In this document: positions 9,241 through 19,942 of the stretch, piece after piece
How positions within the stretch are numbered: the stretch's first letter is position 1
How the letters are laid out: every line of letters starts with the position of its first letter
From: Aquatica leii
Lineage: Eukaryota > Arthropoda > Insecta > Coleoptera > Lampyridae
Assembly: GCA_035610365.1 (NCBI GenBank)
Contig: CM069434.1
Coordinates: forward strand, 100,800,806 to 100,864,805
Length of the DNA stretch: 64,000 bases
Direction of reading: 5' to 3'
Program-made: the position numbers and the translations under genes
Notes under the pieces: generated by a model
Seen by the model: the letters and a program-made list of their open reading frames with translations, nothing else
Database searches by the model: none
What the model was told of the DNA's origin: nothing

Positions 9241-10740
9241 ACAGACAAAGAAGTTAACGAACTTAGGCTTACAGAACCTACAACATCGTCGCCCAATATA
9301 GTAGGGAGATTTTAAGGATTAATTTTAATTATAGAGAAACCTTTTTTAATCACTGTAGAGAATAGGTGTTTTAGATTAGAGTAAATTTGTTCGGTAAGAC
9401 AAACCGATGGGAGGTTTTGAGATATTAAAGAAAGCACATAAGAAGCAGCTGTGATTACCTCAGAAGAGTAACAAGATTTTATTACACGTACAACAATACC
9501 GACAGTACGGGAGCCCATTCCCAAAATCTGTAACTGAGAAGGGCTTGGAGTTAACATAAGCTTTTAACTATTGCGCTGGTAACAACAAAGTCTTGCAAAC
9601 CTAGATCCAAAACAGCTCAAAAATCACCGCAACTATCTCGGAGTAGAGCCTGAATGGTACCATAAAGCACAGCATGAATAGAGTAACTAAGCGGACTATT
9701 TGAGCAGATGGAAAATTAATTGAAGAAGTAATCGATTTTGAAAGTACAGGATTAGAATTATCTTTCTTATTCAAATGCAATAATAAATAGGGTAATATTG
9801 TGATCACATTTACATACAGGGCAAAGTGATAAGAAAGAACGATTGTAAGTAGAATTAACTTAAGTTTTTTAAAATTAGGAAAATCATCTGTTTGTCGTTG
9901 TGATTGAAATTACGCAGAGCAAAAAAAAGATTGAATTCAAAATTCAAAACACTGCTTGCATTTTGGTATACTTGAAAATATAATTTAAGATTTTCTTGAG
10001 TGGTTGAAACATCCATATCGCGGTTAGAAAAAGAACCACATAACAATTGTCATGCTCCGTTATCAGTGTCAGCACTTTGAAGATTAGCAAAGATGGTCTG
10101 GATCGAGTAAACTAAATATCTAAAACTATTTTGTACTTGATCAGTAGAAACCTGATCTTAGCCAGAAATTAAAATTTACTTGAGTAAACTACTCTAATAA
10201 GGCGCGTACAACCAGACAATCCCGAAATAAATCGAAGCCTCGATTCACTTAGAAATGAGCGATTACTCGATTTACCCTAATCTTCTTTACCAAAGGTTGG
10301 CGGTATTAAGTTTCAAAATCACAGGTTTTAATTACTAAACACCATTTTTAACGATTAAGAACAAAAGTTGCCAAATTCTAAGAAAGGAGACGAAATACTC
10401 TGGTCAAATTAAGTAAAGACATCGAAAAATTGTCAAAACATTTTAAAGTAACAATTCAACTTAAGTAGGAGGCAGCATGTAATAGAACCGAAAACGCATC
10501 TAGCAGAAACAACTAAAATTAAACGCTTGCGCTAGCAGTATACTTAAGAAAAATGTGCAGTTCTTAGAATAACAACTTAATTTAATTACGTTTGATGTTT
10601 CTAGTGGTTTTTATGTAAACGTTAACAGCAAAATTAAGACAGTGATAATGCAAAGATTTTTGTCGCAAATTATTAAGTCACTGATGTAAACTTGAAATTT
10701 AAAATTAAAAAAACAATTTTTTTTAATAAAATGCATTATG
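9241..10740. other. Degenerate region, possibly decayed coding DNA
   Basis: Short broken frames on both strands. On the plus strand a patch near 9210-9290 (WAEKLEKRQTKKLTNLG and ETDKEVNELRLTEP in shifted frames) resembles retrotransposon gag, but weakly. Minus-strand frames at 9312-9557, 9601-9807 and 9855-10046 are consecutive yet match nothing I know. I would not annotate a gene here. Confidence 0.3.
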
Positions 10741-10744
10741 TGGG

Positions 10745-11290
10745 GTTATCAGAAGTGCATAGAGTAAGAACTGTTGTATTGGTTGGATCATCAAAACTGG
10801 ACATTACAAGATTAGCAAAATGTCTTGCTTTTAAGTGAAACTAAAGATGACCTTCGGTCTGATGGCCGGCAAATTCTAGTGTTTAGAGATTCTGGAAATC
10901 AAACTATATTAACAGCTGCCGAATCAGTCTCCAAATAAAATTGATTTGTTATATTTTGGAATGACATGATGATGAATGAAAGCACCTCCTTAATTACCAT
11001 GCGACAAACAATAATAATCGAGATTTATGTAGATTTAGTCCTAGAACCTACAATAAGAAACTGGAGATATGTACCTCCACATATAAGTATAATTATTCAA
11101 TGTTTTTCTGAAACCGAAAAAATCATTGTTGTAGAGTTGTTTAGGTGGTCACCGAATCTCCATCAAATAGAACAGCAGTAAAACATAATAAAGAAAAAAA
11201 ACTAGTTAAAATAACCCTGGTTATGCTAATCAGTGAATTCAAGCTGTTTTAGAAGAATGGAAAAATGGTAGTTTGGACAATCTGTTATTA
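10745..11290 (+). pseudogene. Tc1-like transposase relic
   Basis: Fragments appear in the order of a Tc1 transposase: a helix-turn-helix scrap (RTVVLVGSSKLDITRLAKC), the first catalytic region as DDLRSDGRQILVFRD, then YVDLVLEPTI, and the second catalytic region FRWSPNLHQIEQ..NIIKKK, corresponding to the family's WPARSPDLNPIEHLWN. Several stops and shifts. Terminal repeats were not located. In intact form it cuts and pastes at TA dinucleotides. Confidence 0.6.
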
Positions 11291-11589
11291 ATTTAAGTTT
11301 GAGTTTATATATTCTAGCAAACAGGTGATTATCGATTTTTGTTGTTTGTAGTGTCTACATTTCTTTGGTAAGTATTATACACATTACAAATGCAATAATG
11401 CTTATTATTTACTATTTGTAGGAAAAAAATTGTCGATCCTTTAGCACATTTCAACAAGTTTGTACCTTCACAAATATTTTTACTTGTCTGTAATTTAAAT
11501 TTATCTATTCAATAAATAATGTAGGTACATACAATTTTGAGGTCCTTCAAAACTAAGAATTGAAATTAGTTAACATTTACTAAGATAAG
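11291..11589. other. No gene seen
   Basis: AT-rich, no coding signal. Confidence 0.6.
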
Positions 11590-11633
11590 AACGTCTTCCG
11601 GGTTTGGACCGTGTCAATGTTGTAAGCGAAGTT

Positions 11634-11674
11634 GCCAACGTTTCGCCCACTTTCGTAAGGGGCTTCATCAGGGC
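11634..11674 (-). ncRNA. Hammerhead ribozyme core
   Basis: Minus strand: CTGATGA (11671-11665), then stem II AGCCCC..GTGGGC closing with GCCC/GGGC plus CTT/AAG, then GAAAC (11644-11640). These are the two invariant strands of the hammerhead catalytic core with a paired stem II. A short hairpin GTTGGCAAC follows as possible stem III. I could not place the cleavage site and stem I pairing by eye. Confidence 0.6.
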
Positions 11675-11753
11675 GTGAGAGAAATCGAAAGACTCAAACA
11701 AGCAACCGAAATCTAACTAAACACTTCCCAAAAGTTAGGTAATCAACTTTTGA

Positions 11754-11814
11754 ACCAAGCCAGATTCTAAACTCCATAGAAGTGACTTCTATGGAGTTTA
11801 GAATCTGGCTTGGT
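11754..11814. repeat. 61 bp perfect palindrome
   Basis: Two 30 bp arms, ACCAAGCCAGATTCTAAACT.. (11754-11783) and its exact reverse complement (11785-11814), around a single G at 11784. Would extrude as a long hairpin. Confidence 0.9.
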
Positions 11815-11984
11815 ATAGACTCCGGCCGTGGAAGCCTTCGCTATTACATTAATTAACATTTGCTTATTATTTGTATTTTGATAATTTATCGAGTATAAAA
11901 CTAAATTAAATCTTGTTAGATCGTTGACATGTAAAATTAAAAATAAAGTTGCATTTGTAATACAATTTTCCTGTGTTGTCGTTA

Positions 11985-12074
11985 TCACACAAGCTGAGCT
12001 TTCGTCACACGTCGCAGTGGGCTTCATCAGGGCCTAGAACAAACTGACTTGTCACGAAAGCTCAGTTTGTGTGA
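11985..12074. repeat. Inverted repeat around the second hammerhead-like core
   Basis: 25 bp arms 11985-12009 and 12050-12074 match at 23 positions, with a 40 bp loop holding GGGCTTCATCAGGGC. Confidence 0.85.
12000..12030 (-). ncRNA. Degenerate second hammerhead-like core
   Basis: CTGATGAAGCCC (from 12030) and CGAAAG (12004-11999) keep the core strands, but the base after GAAA is G and the closing stem II pair is broken (GTGTGAC in place of GTGGGC). Probably a dead copy of the 11.65 kb motif. Confidence 0.45.
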
Positions 12075-12316
12075 CTTTTTTGCTAATTTTTTTTTAAATT
12101 TTTATTTATTGATCAAAAAGTAAATTGTTTCATTAATCCCTTTGGTTTAATTAAACATTTAAAAAATTCAAAACAACGCTTCATAAATACGTCGATACGA
12201 AATGACAGGTTAGAATAGCTGCGATTGTCTCTTTTTTCGTTACGGTGCAACTTACCAAAATTTTGTATGTACCCTCGCTGTAGAAGTTTCACTTCAAGAA
12301 TATAATAGAAATTGAA

Positions 12317-12630
12317 ATATCAAACATTTATGTCCCATTGCATAAAACAAAGTTAACTATTTCGTTAGCTGACGCCATTGTTAAGGGAAGGGGTTTAATT
12401 ATTATGAAGTATAGATGGCGTTAATGTCAATATTTAACAAATTTTTGCCAATGTTTTTTTAATTTTAATGCATTTTGTAATGTAAAACATGCAAAACATG
12501 AAATAAATATTGCTTTTTCTAAATGGTCCTCTAGTGGCAGTTATTGGATCCCATTTAATTTCTCAGGTTTTTTGATAGATGACACAACATGAATACAACT
12601 TTGGCCACTATTTTTAAAATTTGTGTTACA
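12317..12630 (+). repeat. Left terminal inverted repeat of the MULE
   Basis: Aligns with the reverse complement of 16150-16460. The best block, from about 12500 to 12612, is nearly continuous (TTTTTCTAAATGGTCCTCTA onward). The outer 50 bp are more diverged. Confidence 0.75.
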
Positions 12631-13837
12631 TTAATGATGTTGGTGTTAATTAGATTTTATTTTGTAATGGAGTCGAAGCGTAGCTGAGTTTTGCATTCTA
12701 TTTTTGATTAAAAATTGTAATTTGTTCTAGCGAATTTTAATTTTTTTAATTTTTATGATAACATTTAATATTAATTTTATAATGCAATACATAATTGTGG
12801 TATCGTTGAAACCTAAAGTTTATAATTTTTTTAAATATAATAAAGGAAATTGCTCGAGTTTTGTAGCATTGTATTTAAGATCGAATATCTTTGTAATATT
12901 ACAAATGTTTTGGTATCACAAAGATACCATAAAGTTAATAAAAAAAGCTTTTTTACATATATTTTTTCTCTCCAAAATTTGTTTTGTTTAATCTAAAATG
13001 TTCTGTGAATTCTTGATCATAATCTTTTACAATGTCTATAAATGTAGTTACTCTATGTAATTTTCTTCTAGGACCATTTTCTGAATCAGAGTTTTCTAAG
13101 GCTGCTTATTCAGGAGAAGAAAAGATTTCGTTTAAATAAAAATAAAAAAATAACATTCGTTAAGAAATACACAAACTTTTATGAAGTAACACTATCAGAA
13201 ATTTGGATCACAAACATTATATCCGTTTTGCTCTTGGAAACCATAGGCGTCATAAAAATTTTTGTCTCAAAAATTTTTTTGGACTTACAATATTATCATT
13301 GTTATTGGTTTTATATATTTGCTGTGTATAATATTCAACATTGGGACTTGAAATTTTTGATAACAATAACCACCAAACGATAACAATATTTGATATTCAA
13401 AAAAACAAAACAAATAAACCGTTAATAAAAAAAAATAAGAAATAAGTTATGATGTTTAATTTAACTTACTACACATTTCTTCACAGTGATTTATTGACAC
13501 TAAAAATAAAAACACAAAATAATGGTATCATATAATACGTAGTTAATTAAGTTGTTATTCTAACTGCAAGTTCTTTGCAAGTACATTAAAAATACAAATT
13601 AACTCAAAGGTAACGTATTGACAGCTGTTTACATGAGGTAATGTTACCTGAGTTAGTCAAAATGCTTGAATCAATCGGTACGCGACAACTAGCCGATGGT
13701 AAGTCGGCGAAGAGCAACTTGGCAATGGTAAACTATTTTTATAAGATGGAAAGCAACAAATCTGATATTTTATGAATTCTTTAATCTGATTATTCATGTA
13801 TAATTCATAATGATAAATACAATAATATTACAAAATG
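12631..13837. other. MULE interior without coding signal
   Basis: AT-rich sequence between the left inverted repeat and the transposase; nothing recognisable. Confidence 0.5.
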
Positions 13838-14905
13838 TCATTTCATATTGTAATTGTGGGATATCCCTTTAAAGTATTCGATGAGTTTTTGCCCATTGTA
13901 ATTGGCCACTTTATTTAAATTTCTTTCGTCGGCTTTCACATAGCGTATTCTTTTGATTGTGCCATTGCTTCCGGTTATTGCACTTATATAATGTTCTACT
14001 TCGGCAATTGCAGTAATCACATCCTCTTGTGGAACAAATGCCACTGAAGTGATCATTTTTGCTTGTAGTGGAAATTCTGGATCAGAATTGTACCGCCCAA
14101 GGAGATTGCAGGAAGATAAATGTTTTCTAAGGTTCTTTATCAGGTCAAATAAACACCCCCAAATTTCTGCTTCTGGATAAACTTGCCGTACCGCCTGGTG
14201 AATAGCCAATTCATAATCCACGCTGATGCTTTCCGGGTTCAACTCTGGCCAAAGTTCTTTTATCATGTTGAACAACAAAATTTGTTTCTGCCCTTTTATC
14301 TGGTAGCAAACAATACAGTACCAAAAACACCGGCCCATTATTATTATACACAATAAAAAAGTACCGTTAACAAATAATTATTTCATACTTGTACTCCATG
14401 TTGAATGGTATTCTTTACCAAATATAAATATTTCCTTGGAATTCAGTTGGATATGGATAATGAATACTCTTGTCAAATGTTAATTTCCTCGCTAGTTTTT
14501 GGAATGGCCGGTGTTTAAAACTTGTTTATTCTGACTTTCTGAATGGTTCTCCGCATAACATTTGAGTTTGGGAGAATTCCTATTACGGCAGTTGGAACAA
14601 TATCCAAAATGTGTACTCTAATTTGTGAAGGATTTTCCATCGTTGTCGTGGCCAGGTGCTTTACGGCGGTATTCATTTGTTGCAAAACAACATTTGCAGC
14701 ATTCGCTACTGTCCTGCACGTGTGCAGATTTCGGATTGAATGGAAAGTACCATCCGCAATATTAGTCCATATCCTTCCTTTGCAATGCTCGTGTTTGTGT
14801 TTACAACGCCAGAATTGGATGGTGTTTGCCTTATTGGTTTTATGTTTGGTGTAAAAATATCCCAGGAGTATTTTGCCTGTACCCTTTGACTGAACACGTT
14901 TTCTG
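13838..14905 (-). pseudogene. MULE transposase with FLYWCH zinc finger
   Basis: Minus strand from about 14893: SKGTGKILLGYFYTKHK, then FWRCKHKHEHCKGRIWT, a FLYWCH-type zinc finger that binds the element ends, then NPSQIRVHILDIVPTAV. After a broken linker near 14400-14520, the MULE catalytic domain opens: LWPELNPESISVDYELA (catalytic Asp), PEAEIWGCLFDLIKNL (family GCxFH, His replaced by Asp), LLGRYNSDPEFPLQAKM and FVPQEDV. The frame ends at 13838. Shorter than intact MULE transposases and interrupted. Confidence 0.8.
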
Positions 14906-15320
14906 TCTCCCTTAATAAAGAAACAGTATTTGTAAGTTCATTGAAACAGTATTCCAATAAATAAAATTTCTTACCTTATTCGATGAATATAAATTAATTA
15001 CAACAACGTATGCTCAATTATTTCCGTACTTACAAAATAACAAAATCGCACACAGTACTTCAGATCTGTAATAATTTTAATAACATTTTATTACCTTTCC
15101 TGAAAGTAACCAATGATATAATTTCTTAGGAATGTTTGTTTACATTGTGCATATAATTGTGTTGCTTATCATAATTACCTTTAACCTGTTTGCATTTAGT
15201 AAATACCCATATTAATCGCTAATTAACATTCCAAGAAGTGAAATAGTTTTTAATAATGAGATTTTCAATAACTTCCTAGAGGTTTTGAAGATTTGCACAC
15301 ACGAGGTTATATAATGATGC
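14906..15320. other. MULE interior upstream of the transposase
   Basis: AT-rich, no coding signal. Would hold the transposase promoter on the minus strand. Confidence 0.4.
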
Positions 15321-15427
15321 CATCGCCGAGTTGACCATTGTCGAGTTGACGAGTTGACCGTCGTCGAGTTGACCATTGTCGAGTTGGCATCGCTGATTTG
15401 ACCGTTGCCGAGTTGACCGTCTTCGTG
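15321..15427. repeat. 15 bp minisatellite
   Basis: About seven imperfect copies of CGAGTTGACCRTYGT, one copy shortened to CGAGTTGA. Much richer in G and C than its surroundings. Read on the minus strand it encodes repeats like NGQLD, but this is a consequence of the repeat and not evidence for a protein. Confidence 0.85.
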
Positions 15428-16149
15428 AATCAATAAATAATACTGAAAAATATTGTTCATATATAAAAACAAACCTGACAGGAAAGTTGATTTTTTCTAT
15501 GTAGTAGCATATATCCATCCCGTTCTTTAATAAAGCGATAACATTACCCTACTTATAACACCCGTGATTCCAGTAAACGGCGTGCACTGTATTTTTTTAC
15601 AATTTATCAAAAAAGTTATAACTTTAAAGAAAAGATGATGCCGTTTTGAAGGTCGCGGTCCTTAGCATGCTCCTACCGAGTGTTGCACGAAAGCGTTTGA
15701 CATGTTATGTTTTCAACGTTTATGATCTACTTAGTGATAATGTCAATTTTTGCGTTACATTATAAAGGCAAACAAATAAGTTGGCAACGTTAAAAATACC
15801 TTTTTATACTAAATTTAGAGCCATAATAAGAAAAATAACAAAGAATGCAAATTAACGTGTTCACTATTGACAGCGATTATGTTTACTTAGACTTATTTAA
15901 ACTTCAAAACAATAAGCTATTATTACTGTATTTAATATCAGTATTATTCTTTTGTATCTTAAATACAAAATTATATATTTTGATGCTGGTTTTTCAATTA
16001 CACGACCATACATTATACCAAAATAAAAATTGTGTTGTAACCCAAACTTCAATAATGTGTCTGCTCTCTGCGTTTCCAGCATTTGTCAACACCCTTTAAT
16101 AATTTGATAGAACGAAATACAATTTTAATGGAAAAAGATATGAGAAAAA
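15428..16149. other. No gene seen
   Basis: Part of the MULE interior. Short ORFs on both strands without family resemblance. Confidence 0.5.
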
Positions 16150-16460
16150 TCTTAAAAATAGTGCCAAAGTTGTGTTCATATGTTATCTATTAAAAAAAAC
16201 TGGGAAATAATATGGGTTCCAATAACTGCCGCTAGAGGACCATTTAGAAAAAGTAATATTTATTTCATGTTTTGTGCACAACTTTTTCTTGTTTTTACCC
16301 TAATACCTAAGTTAAGCATTAAGTTCTGTATTACTATATGAATTTTTTTGGAAATAGGCATTTTTGCCTAAAAAATATCAGCAAGAATTTATTACATATT
16401 GACATCAACTCCATCTATACTTCATAATACTTAAATAGTTAACTACATCGTCAAACCATT
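16150..16460 (-). repeat. Right terminal inverted repeat of the MULE
   Basis: Inverted partner of 12317-12630. It holds an extra stretch around 16300-16370 containing its own small hairpin (GGCATTTTTGCC). Confidence 0.75.
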
Positions 16461-16722
16461 GAATAATAAATGTAAGAAGAAATGCAACTTAAGGGGCGAT
16501 ATCGTATCGACTGATTGGATCGAGATGTAGAGGTCGCCACGTTTGTATTGGATCGAGATTTTTCAGTTCTTGCGTGTCTGTCGACTTGTAAACTTTGGTA
16601 TTGAATTGAAAGTTTTTCTTGGGTTAACATTGCGATACGATTTTTAAAATTCTGGTAGTAGTAATGTTTGTTTGAACTTTTGTTTAGTTTAAGTGTAAAT
16701 ATGTTTTTGATTTATTTTTAAA

Positions 16723-16993
16723 ATGGGAAAAGTTACAAATCACGGTTGTGTTTATATTAATTGTGAAAATAATAATACCGAAAACAAAGGTACTAGTTTT
16801 CTTAAGTTTTTTATTAGTGATAAAGTGCGTGCTAAAGAATGTTAGAAAAACTGTGGAAATATAAACATTGCCACAATGGACTTGGAAGATTTAAAACAAA
16901 AGAAGATTTGTGAGAAGCATCTTCGGAGATAATGTATAACAACAAAAGGAAATTTTAAACACACTGCAGTTCTTGTTCTACACCTTCAATCAG
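16723..16993 (+). pseudogene. THAP zinc-finger exon
   Basis: Begins MGKVTNHGCVYINCENN and shows the THAP C2CH layout: C-x4-C near the start, a central SFLKFFISD stretch, and KKICEKHLRR with the closing C-x2-H. A stop (TAG 16843-16845) sits where the conserved Trp would be and another (TAA 16930) follows the final motif. The exon ends in ATCAG/GTAAAT, a good splice donor. THAP domains bind DNA in P-element transposases and in host proteins. ATTGGATCGAGAT occurs twice upstream (16514-16526, 16547-16559), 33 bp apart. I favour a P-element-like 5' exon, but the rest is not found. Confidence 0.6.
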
Positions 16994-18950
16994 GTAAATA
17001 TTTTTTAAATTTTTTTTTCTACCAAACGTTTAAAAATGGTTTAAATTAGCATCGGAGAATCTCCTTGTCCGGATTCTTCTTCTTCTTCTTCTTCTTGTTG
17101 CACTTAATTGTACAATAACTTAAAATAATTACTGTAAATCAGTAGCTGAGATCGCTATTGTTTTCCACGATCAATGATCGCAATCATGGTATTTAGAATT
17201 AATTAGTAATCGACTGTTGCTAAAAAGTCGTTCGTGTAAAGTTAGTCATATATCTAGCCATAAACATTCGATTTTCCTTTTCCGGGATACAATAACGTTT
17301 AGAGTATTGAAAATCAACATATCTAAGTATTTTTTAATATTGTTTCTAAACAATAAATTAATTAAAATTTGTTCATATTTAGATTTAATAAAAATATTTA
17401 CAAAAATTCACAGAAAATAAATACTACTGTGATGTTTTTTTTCGACATGACGTGCTATTTGAATTCTGATGCAAACTTACGAACAAATAGTTTAAAGCAT
17501 TAATAAACAACATATTAAAAAATAAGTGTCGTTCTTTCGTAAATTAAATGTTTCTATTTGAAATTGACGCTGAAAAGATTGTTGAGTAATTATTAGTCAT
17601 TACTCGTGTTGATATTTGTCTCAAACATAAGATTTATGTATTAAAAATAAATTTGCAATTCTTTTCAAATACGTATTGTCATTTGTAGTTAATGCTTATT
17701 GTTTTTAACTTTCTGTGTTTTTATGATTTACCTTGGTGTTTATATAAAGCTAGGTTTTTCCCTAAATGCTGAATGTGTGACACAAATTTTACAAACGTTC
17801 TTTCCTAGAAGAGTTTTCTAATTCTCTTTGAAAAGAATGCATTGTTAAATTTCTGTAAACAAAAAAAATATAATTCAATGTTTAAATTCATGTTACTTTT
17901 TTATTAAAATCTGTATGTGGTTTAAAATTCTTACGAGGAAAAGAGCAAAGGGGTTATTTACCTACTTACACAAAATTTTACGATTTTCCGTGAACTACCT
18001 GCATTCAGTTTATTATACATTTATTAAAGTAAATATTATAGTTAAAATCGTGTTATATTAGTCTTATTTGTTTATGCGATAATTAAAAGTATTAATTTTT
18101 TTTCTACAACCGCAATTGTTATTTTATAAGCGATCAATGATTGCGATCGTTATTGTACAGACGCTTGATATCGCGATCATTATTTTGCATAATGATTGAT
18201 TCATCATAATTGCATAATCGCTCTGGCCATTGCTTTAAATGTTTTTTGTTGATGTTGGCATGTCGAATAAAAATATCGTTTTTGTAAATGTTAGGGTCGC
18301 ATTTCTTTAGCACCTTGTCTAATAAATACTTAGTTTTTTAAAAAATAAAAAAATTATAAACAAAATTCTTTTATGTTTATTTTAGCATGCTGAAAGCACT
18401 TCAATACAAATCCAACAATACATAAAATATTTTTACAATTGTTTAAAAAAAAATCGCAAAAATTTTGAAAATATTAATACTAATTGCATTTTCAAAACTT
18501 TATTTTTAAAATACTAACAACTTAATTTTTTTTTTATTTTTTGGGCTTATTTAGTATAATTTTTTACAGAAGCTGTAATTGTTGATATGAACATCAACCT
18601 AAAATACTAGTAGTTTCTCAAACATATGGAAGAAAACGTCGATTGTTGTTTATTGATGACGATCGTGAAGACGAATAAATTTATTTTTTCTACAGCTCCA
18701 GTTCACTAAACGAAGGTATAAGTAGACAAGCAATAATACTTAATTTTTTTAATATATGTTTTATAGTTGAAGATACGTCCTATAATATTTTGAAGATACC
18801 GGAACGACCACAGTGTGTTTTCAAATTCGTCAAGCCGTTAAGTTTTGACTAAACTACGCAACATAGTGATACAAATGGATTCTCCGTCAAAAATCCTTTT
18901 AAAGGATGAATTGGTCAATTATTCTTTCAGAAATTTAACATTAATTTTAA
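16994..18950. other. No firm gene; splice-like fragments
   Basis: AT-rich. (TTC)n tract at 17074-17096. Palindromic GATCAATGATYGCGATC-type words recur near 17170 and 18130. Between 18570 and 18870 there are acceptor-like sites (TTTTTTACAG 18571, TTTTCTACAG 18695), short open patches (SQTYGRKRRLLFIDDDRE; ILKIPERPQCVFKFVKPL) and a tidy 52 bp GT..AG interval near 18716-18767. They might be later exons of the THAP gene, but frames do not join cleanly. Confidence 0.35.
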
Positions 18951-18953
18951 TTT

Positions 18954-19942
18954 AAAATTATTTGAATTACCAGTTCACTAATAACAAATTCGTTTACATA
19001 TGTTTCGAGCTTTAAAATAATGATGCTCACCTTCAGAAAAGTCTACAAAAAATATTTACAACTTTTTTAAATACAAAAAATGTCATCAACATATCCTTTC
19101 CAAAATATTATTTTTTGTAAGAAAATTTGGTGTTCAGAAATATATTTACTTTCTAAATTGTTTAAGAAGATTTCAGTAAAAATAAGTGATAAATTTGATA
19201 ATCAATTTTTTAAACAAAATCTAGGTCTTTCAATAGGTTCTTTTTTATCACTTTTCTTAATTTTTTTAAGAAATTAAGTAAAGGTAACGATTTCAAGATT
19301 TCTTTTTCTAATGAAATTTTTATTTAATTTTTAAGCTACTTAAAGGTAGTAAAGCTATTTAAGCTGTATAGTTGTTCCTGAAAGGTGGCTTACAGTTCCT
19401 TTAGAGCTTCTTTAAAGCTTTGCTAGTACCTCAAAGAGCTGTATAAGCCCGATTTTAATGCATTAAAGGAGCTACCTAACAGCAACATAACTGCGAAATT
19501 TTTAGCTACTTAAACGTTTGATGGAGGTTTTAGTTTTTTCACAAACCACTTAAAAGTGTTCTAAAGAGTAACTTTAAAAGCTAAAGTAACTATAAAAAAG
19601 CCGGTTTTAGCTGCAATTTGCTCACTGGGAAATTCTTGAATTACTAGAGTTCATTTATATTAAAATATCAAATACAATTTTTTTTGTTGAACTAGCAAAC
19701 CAATTTCAATTACGATTTTAAACTTAAATTTTTTTAGATTTGTTTCTAAATTGCACCATCTTCTTTTTTTAAAATAATTAACATTTAACATTTTGTAAAA
19801 CTTACATTTTTTTAATTATCTAGTTACAAATTTTCAGATTTGAGATTGTTCGAAAAAATGTAAGTTAAAAAACTTTTTGTAATCTTAACTTTTTATAAGT
19901 TTTATAATTTATTATTGGTGGACTGGTAATTTGAATAATTTT
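18954..19942. mobile_element. TIR element of about 1 kb, non-coding
   Basis: Inverted 37 bp ends, 18954-18990 and 19906-19942, with five mismatches. Each contains TACCAGTYCACYAATAAY. If TA is the target, the element reads CCAGTTCACTAATAAC inward, fitting a Tc1/mariner-type non-autonomous copy. The interior has no transposase. From about 19330 to 19625 there are many AGCTnnTTTAAAG-like words in both orientations. Confidence 0.55.

Larger units (their letters stand above)
11590..12080 (-). mobile_element. Penelope-like element non-coding segment (pLTR-like)
   Basis: Two related stretches in direct order each carry GGGCTTCATCAGGGC (plus strand, 11659-11674 and 12019-12033), which on the minus strand is a hammerhead core. 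Between them is the minus-strand sequence GAAGGCTTCCACGGCCGGAG and a long palindrome. Penelope-like retroelements are known to carry hammerhead ribozymes in their pseudo-LTRs, often in duplicate, and this arrangement fits. No Penelope RT/GIY-YIG ORF is present. The assignment rests on the ribozyme core and the duplication. Confidence 0.55.
12317..16460 (-). mobile_element. Mutator-like (MULE) transposon with long inverted ends
   Basis: About 4.1 kb bounded by inverted copies of one roughly 300 bp sequence (left about 12317-12630, right about 16150-16460) and enclosing a FLYWCH/MULE transposase. Shared landmarks include AAGTTAACTATTT, ATTATGAAGTATAGATGG, AACATGAAATAAATATT, CTAAATGGTCCTCTAG and ACAACTTTGGC. 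Long terminal inverted repeats are typical of MULEs. I could not fix the 9-10 bp target duplication. A 15 bp minisatellite lies inside, near the right end. Confidence 0.72.

Noticed and set aside
10100..10175. GATCTTAGCCA at about 10150, similar to the antisense 5' end of U2 snRNA
   Set aside because: Only about 11 bases match and the Sm site and stem-loops of U2 are not visible, so chance similarity is likely.
11767..12027. Minus-strand ORF of 86 codons
   Set aside because: Falls in the ribozyme and palindrome segment; no protein-family pattern, and the structure explains the sequence better.
14543..14854. Plus-strand ORF of 103 codons
   Set aside because: It is the antisense of the FLYWCH zinc finger and N-terminal part of the MULE transposase, whose minus-strand translation has the conserved motifs.
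15212..15518. Minus-strand ORFs with NGQLD-like repeats
   Set aside because: Produced by the 15 bp minisatellite, not by a selected protein.
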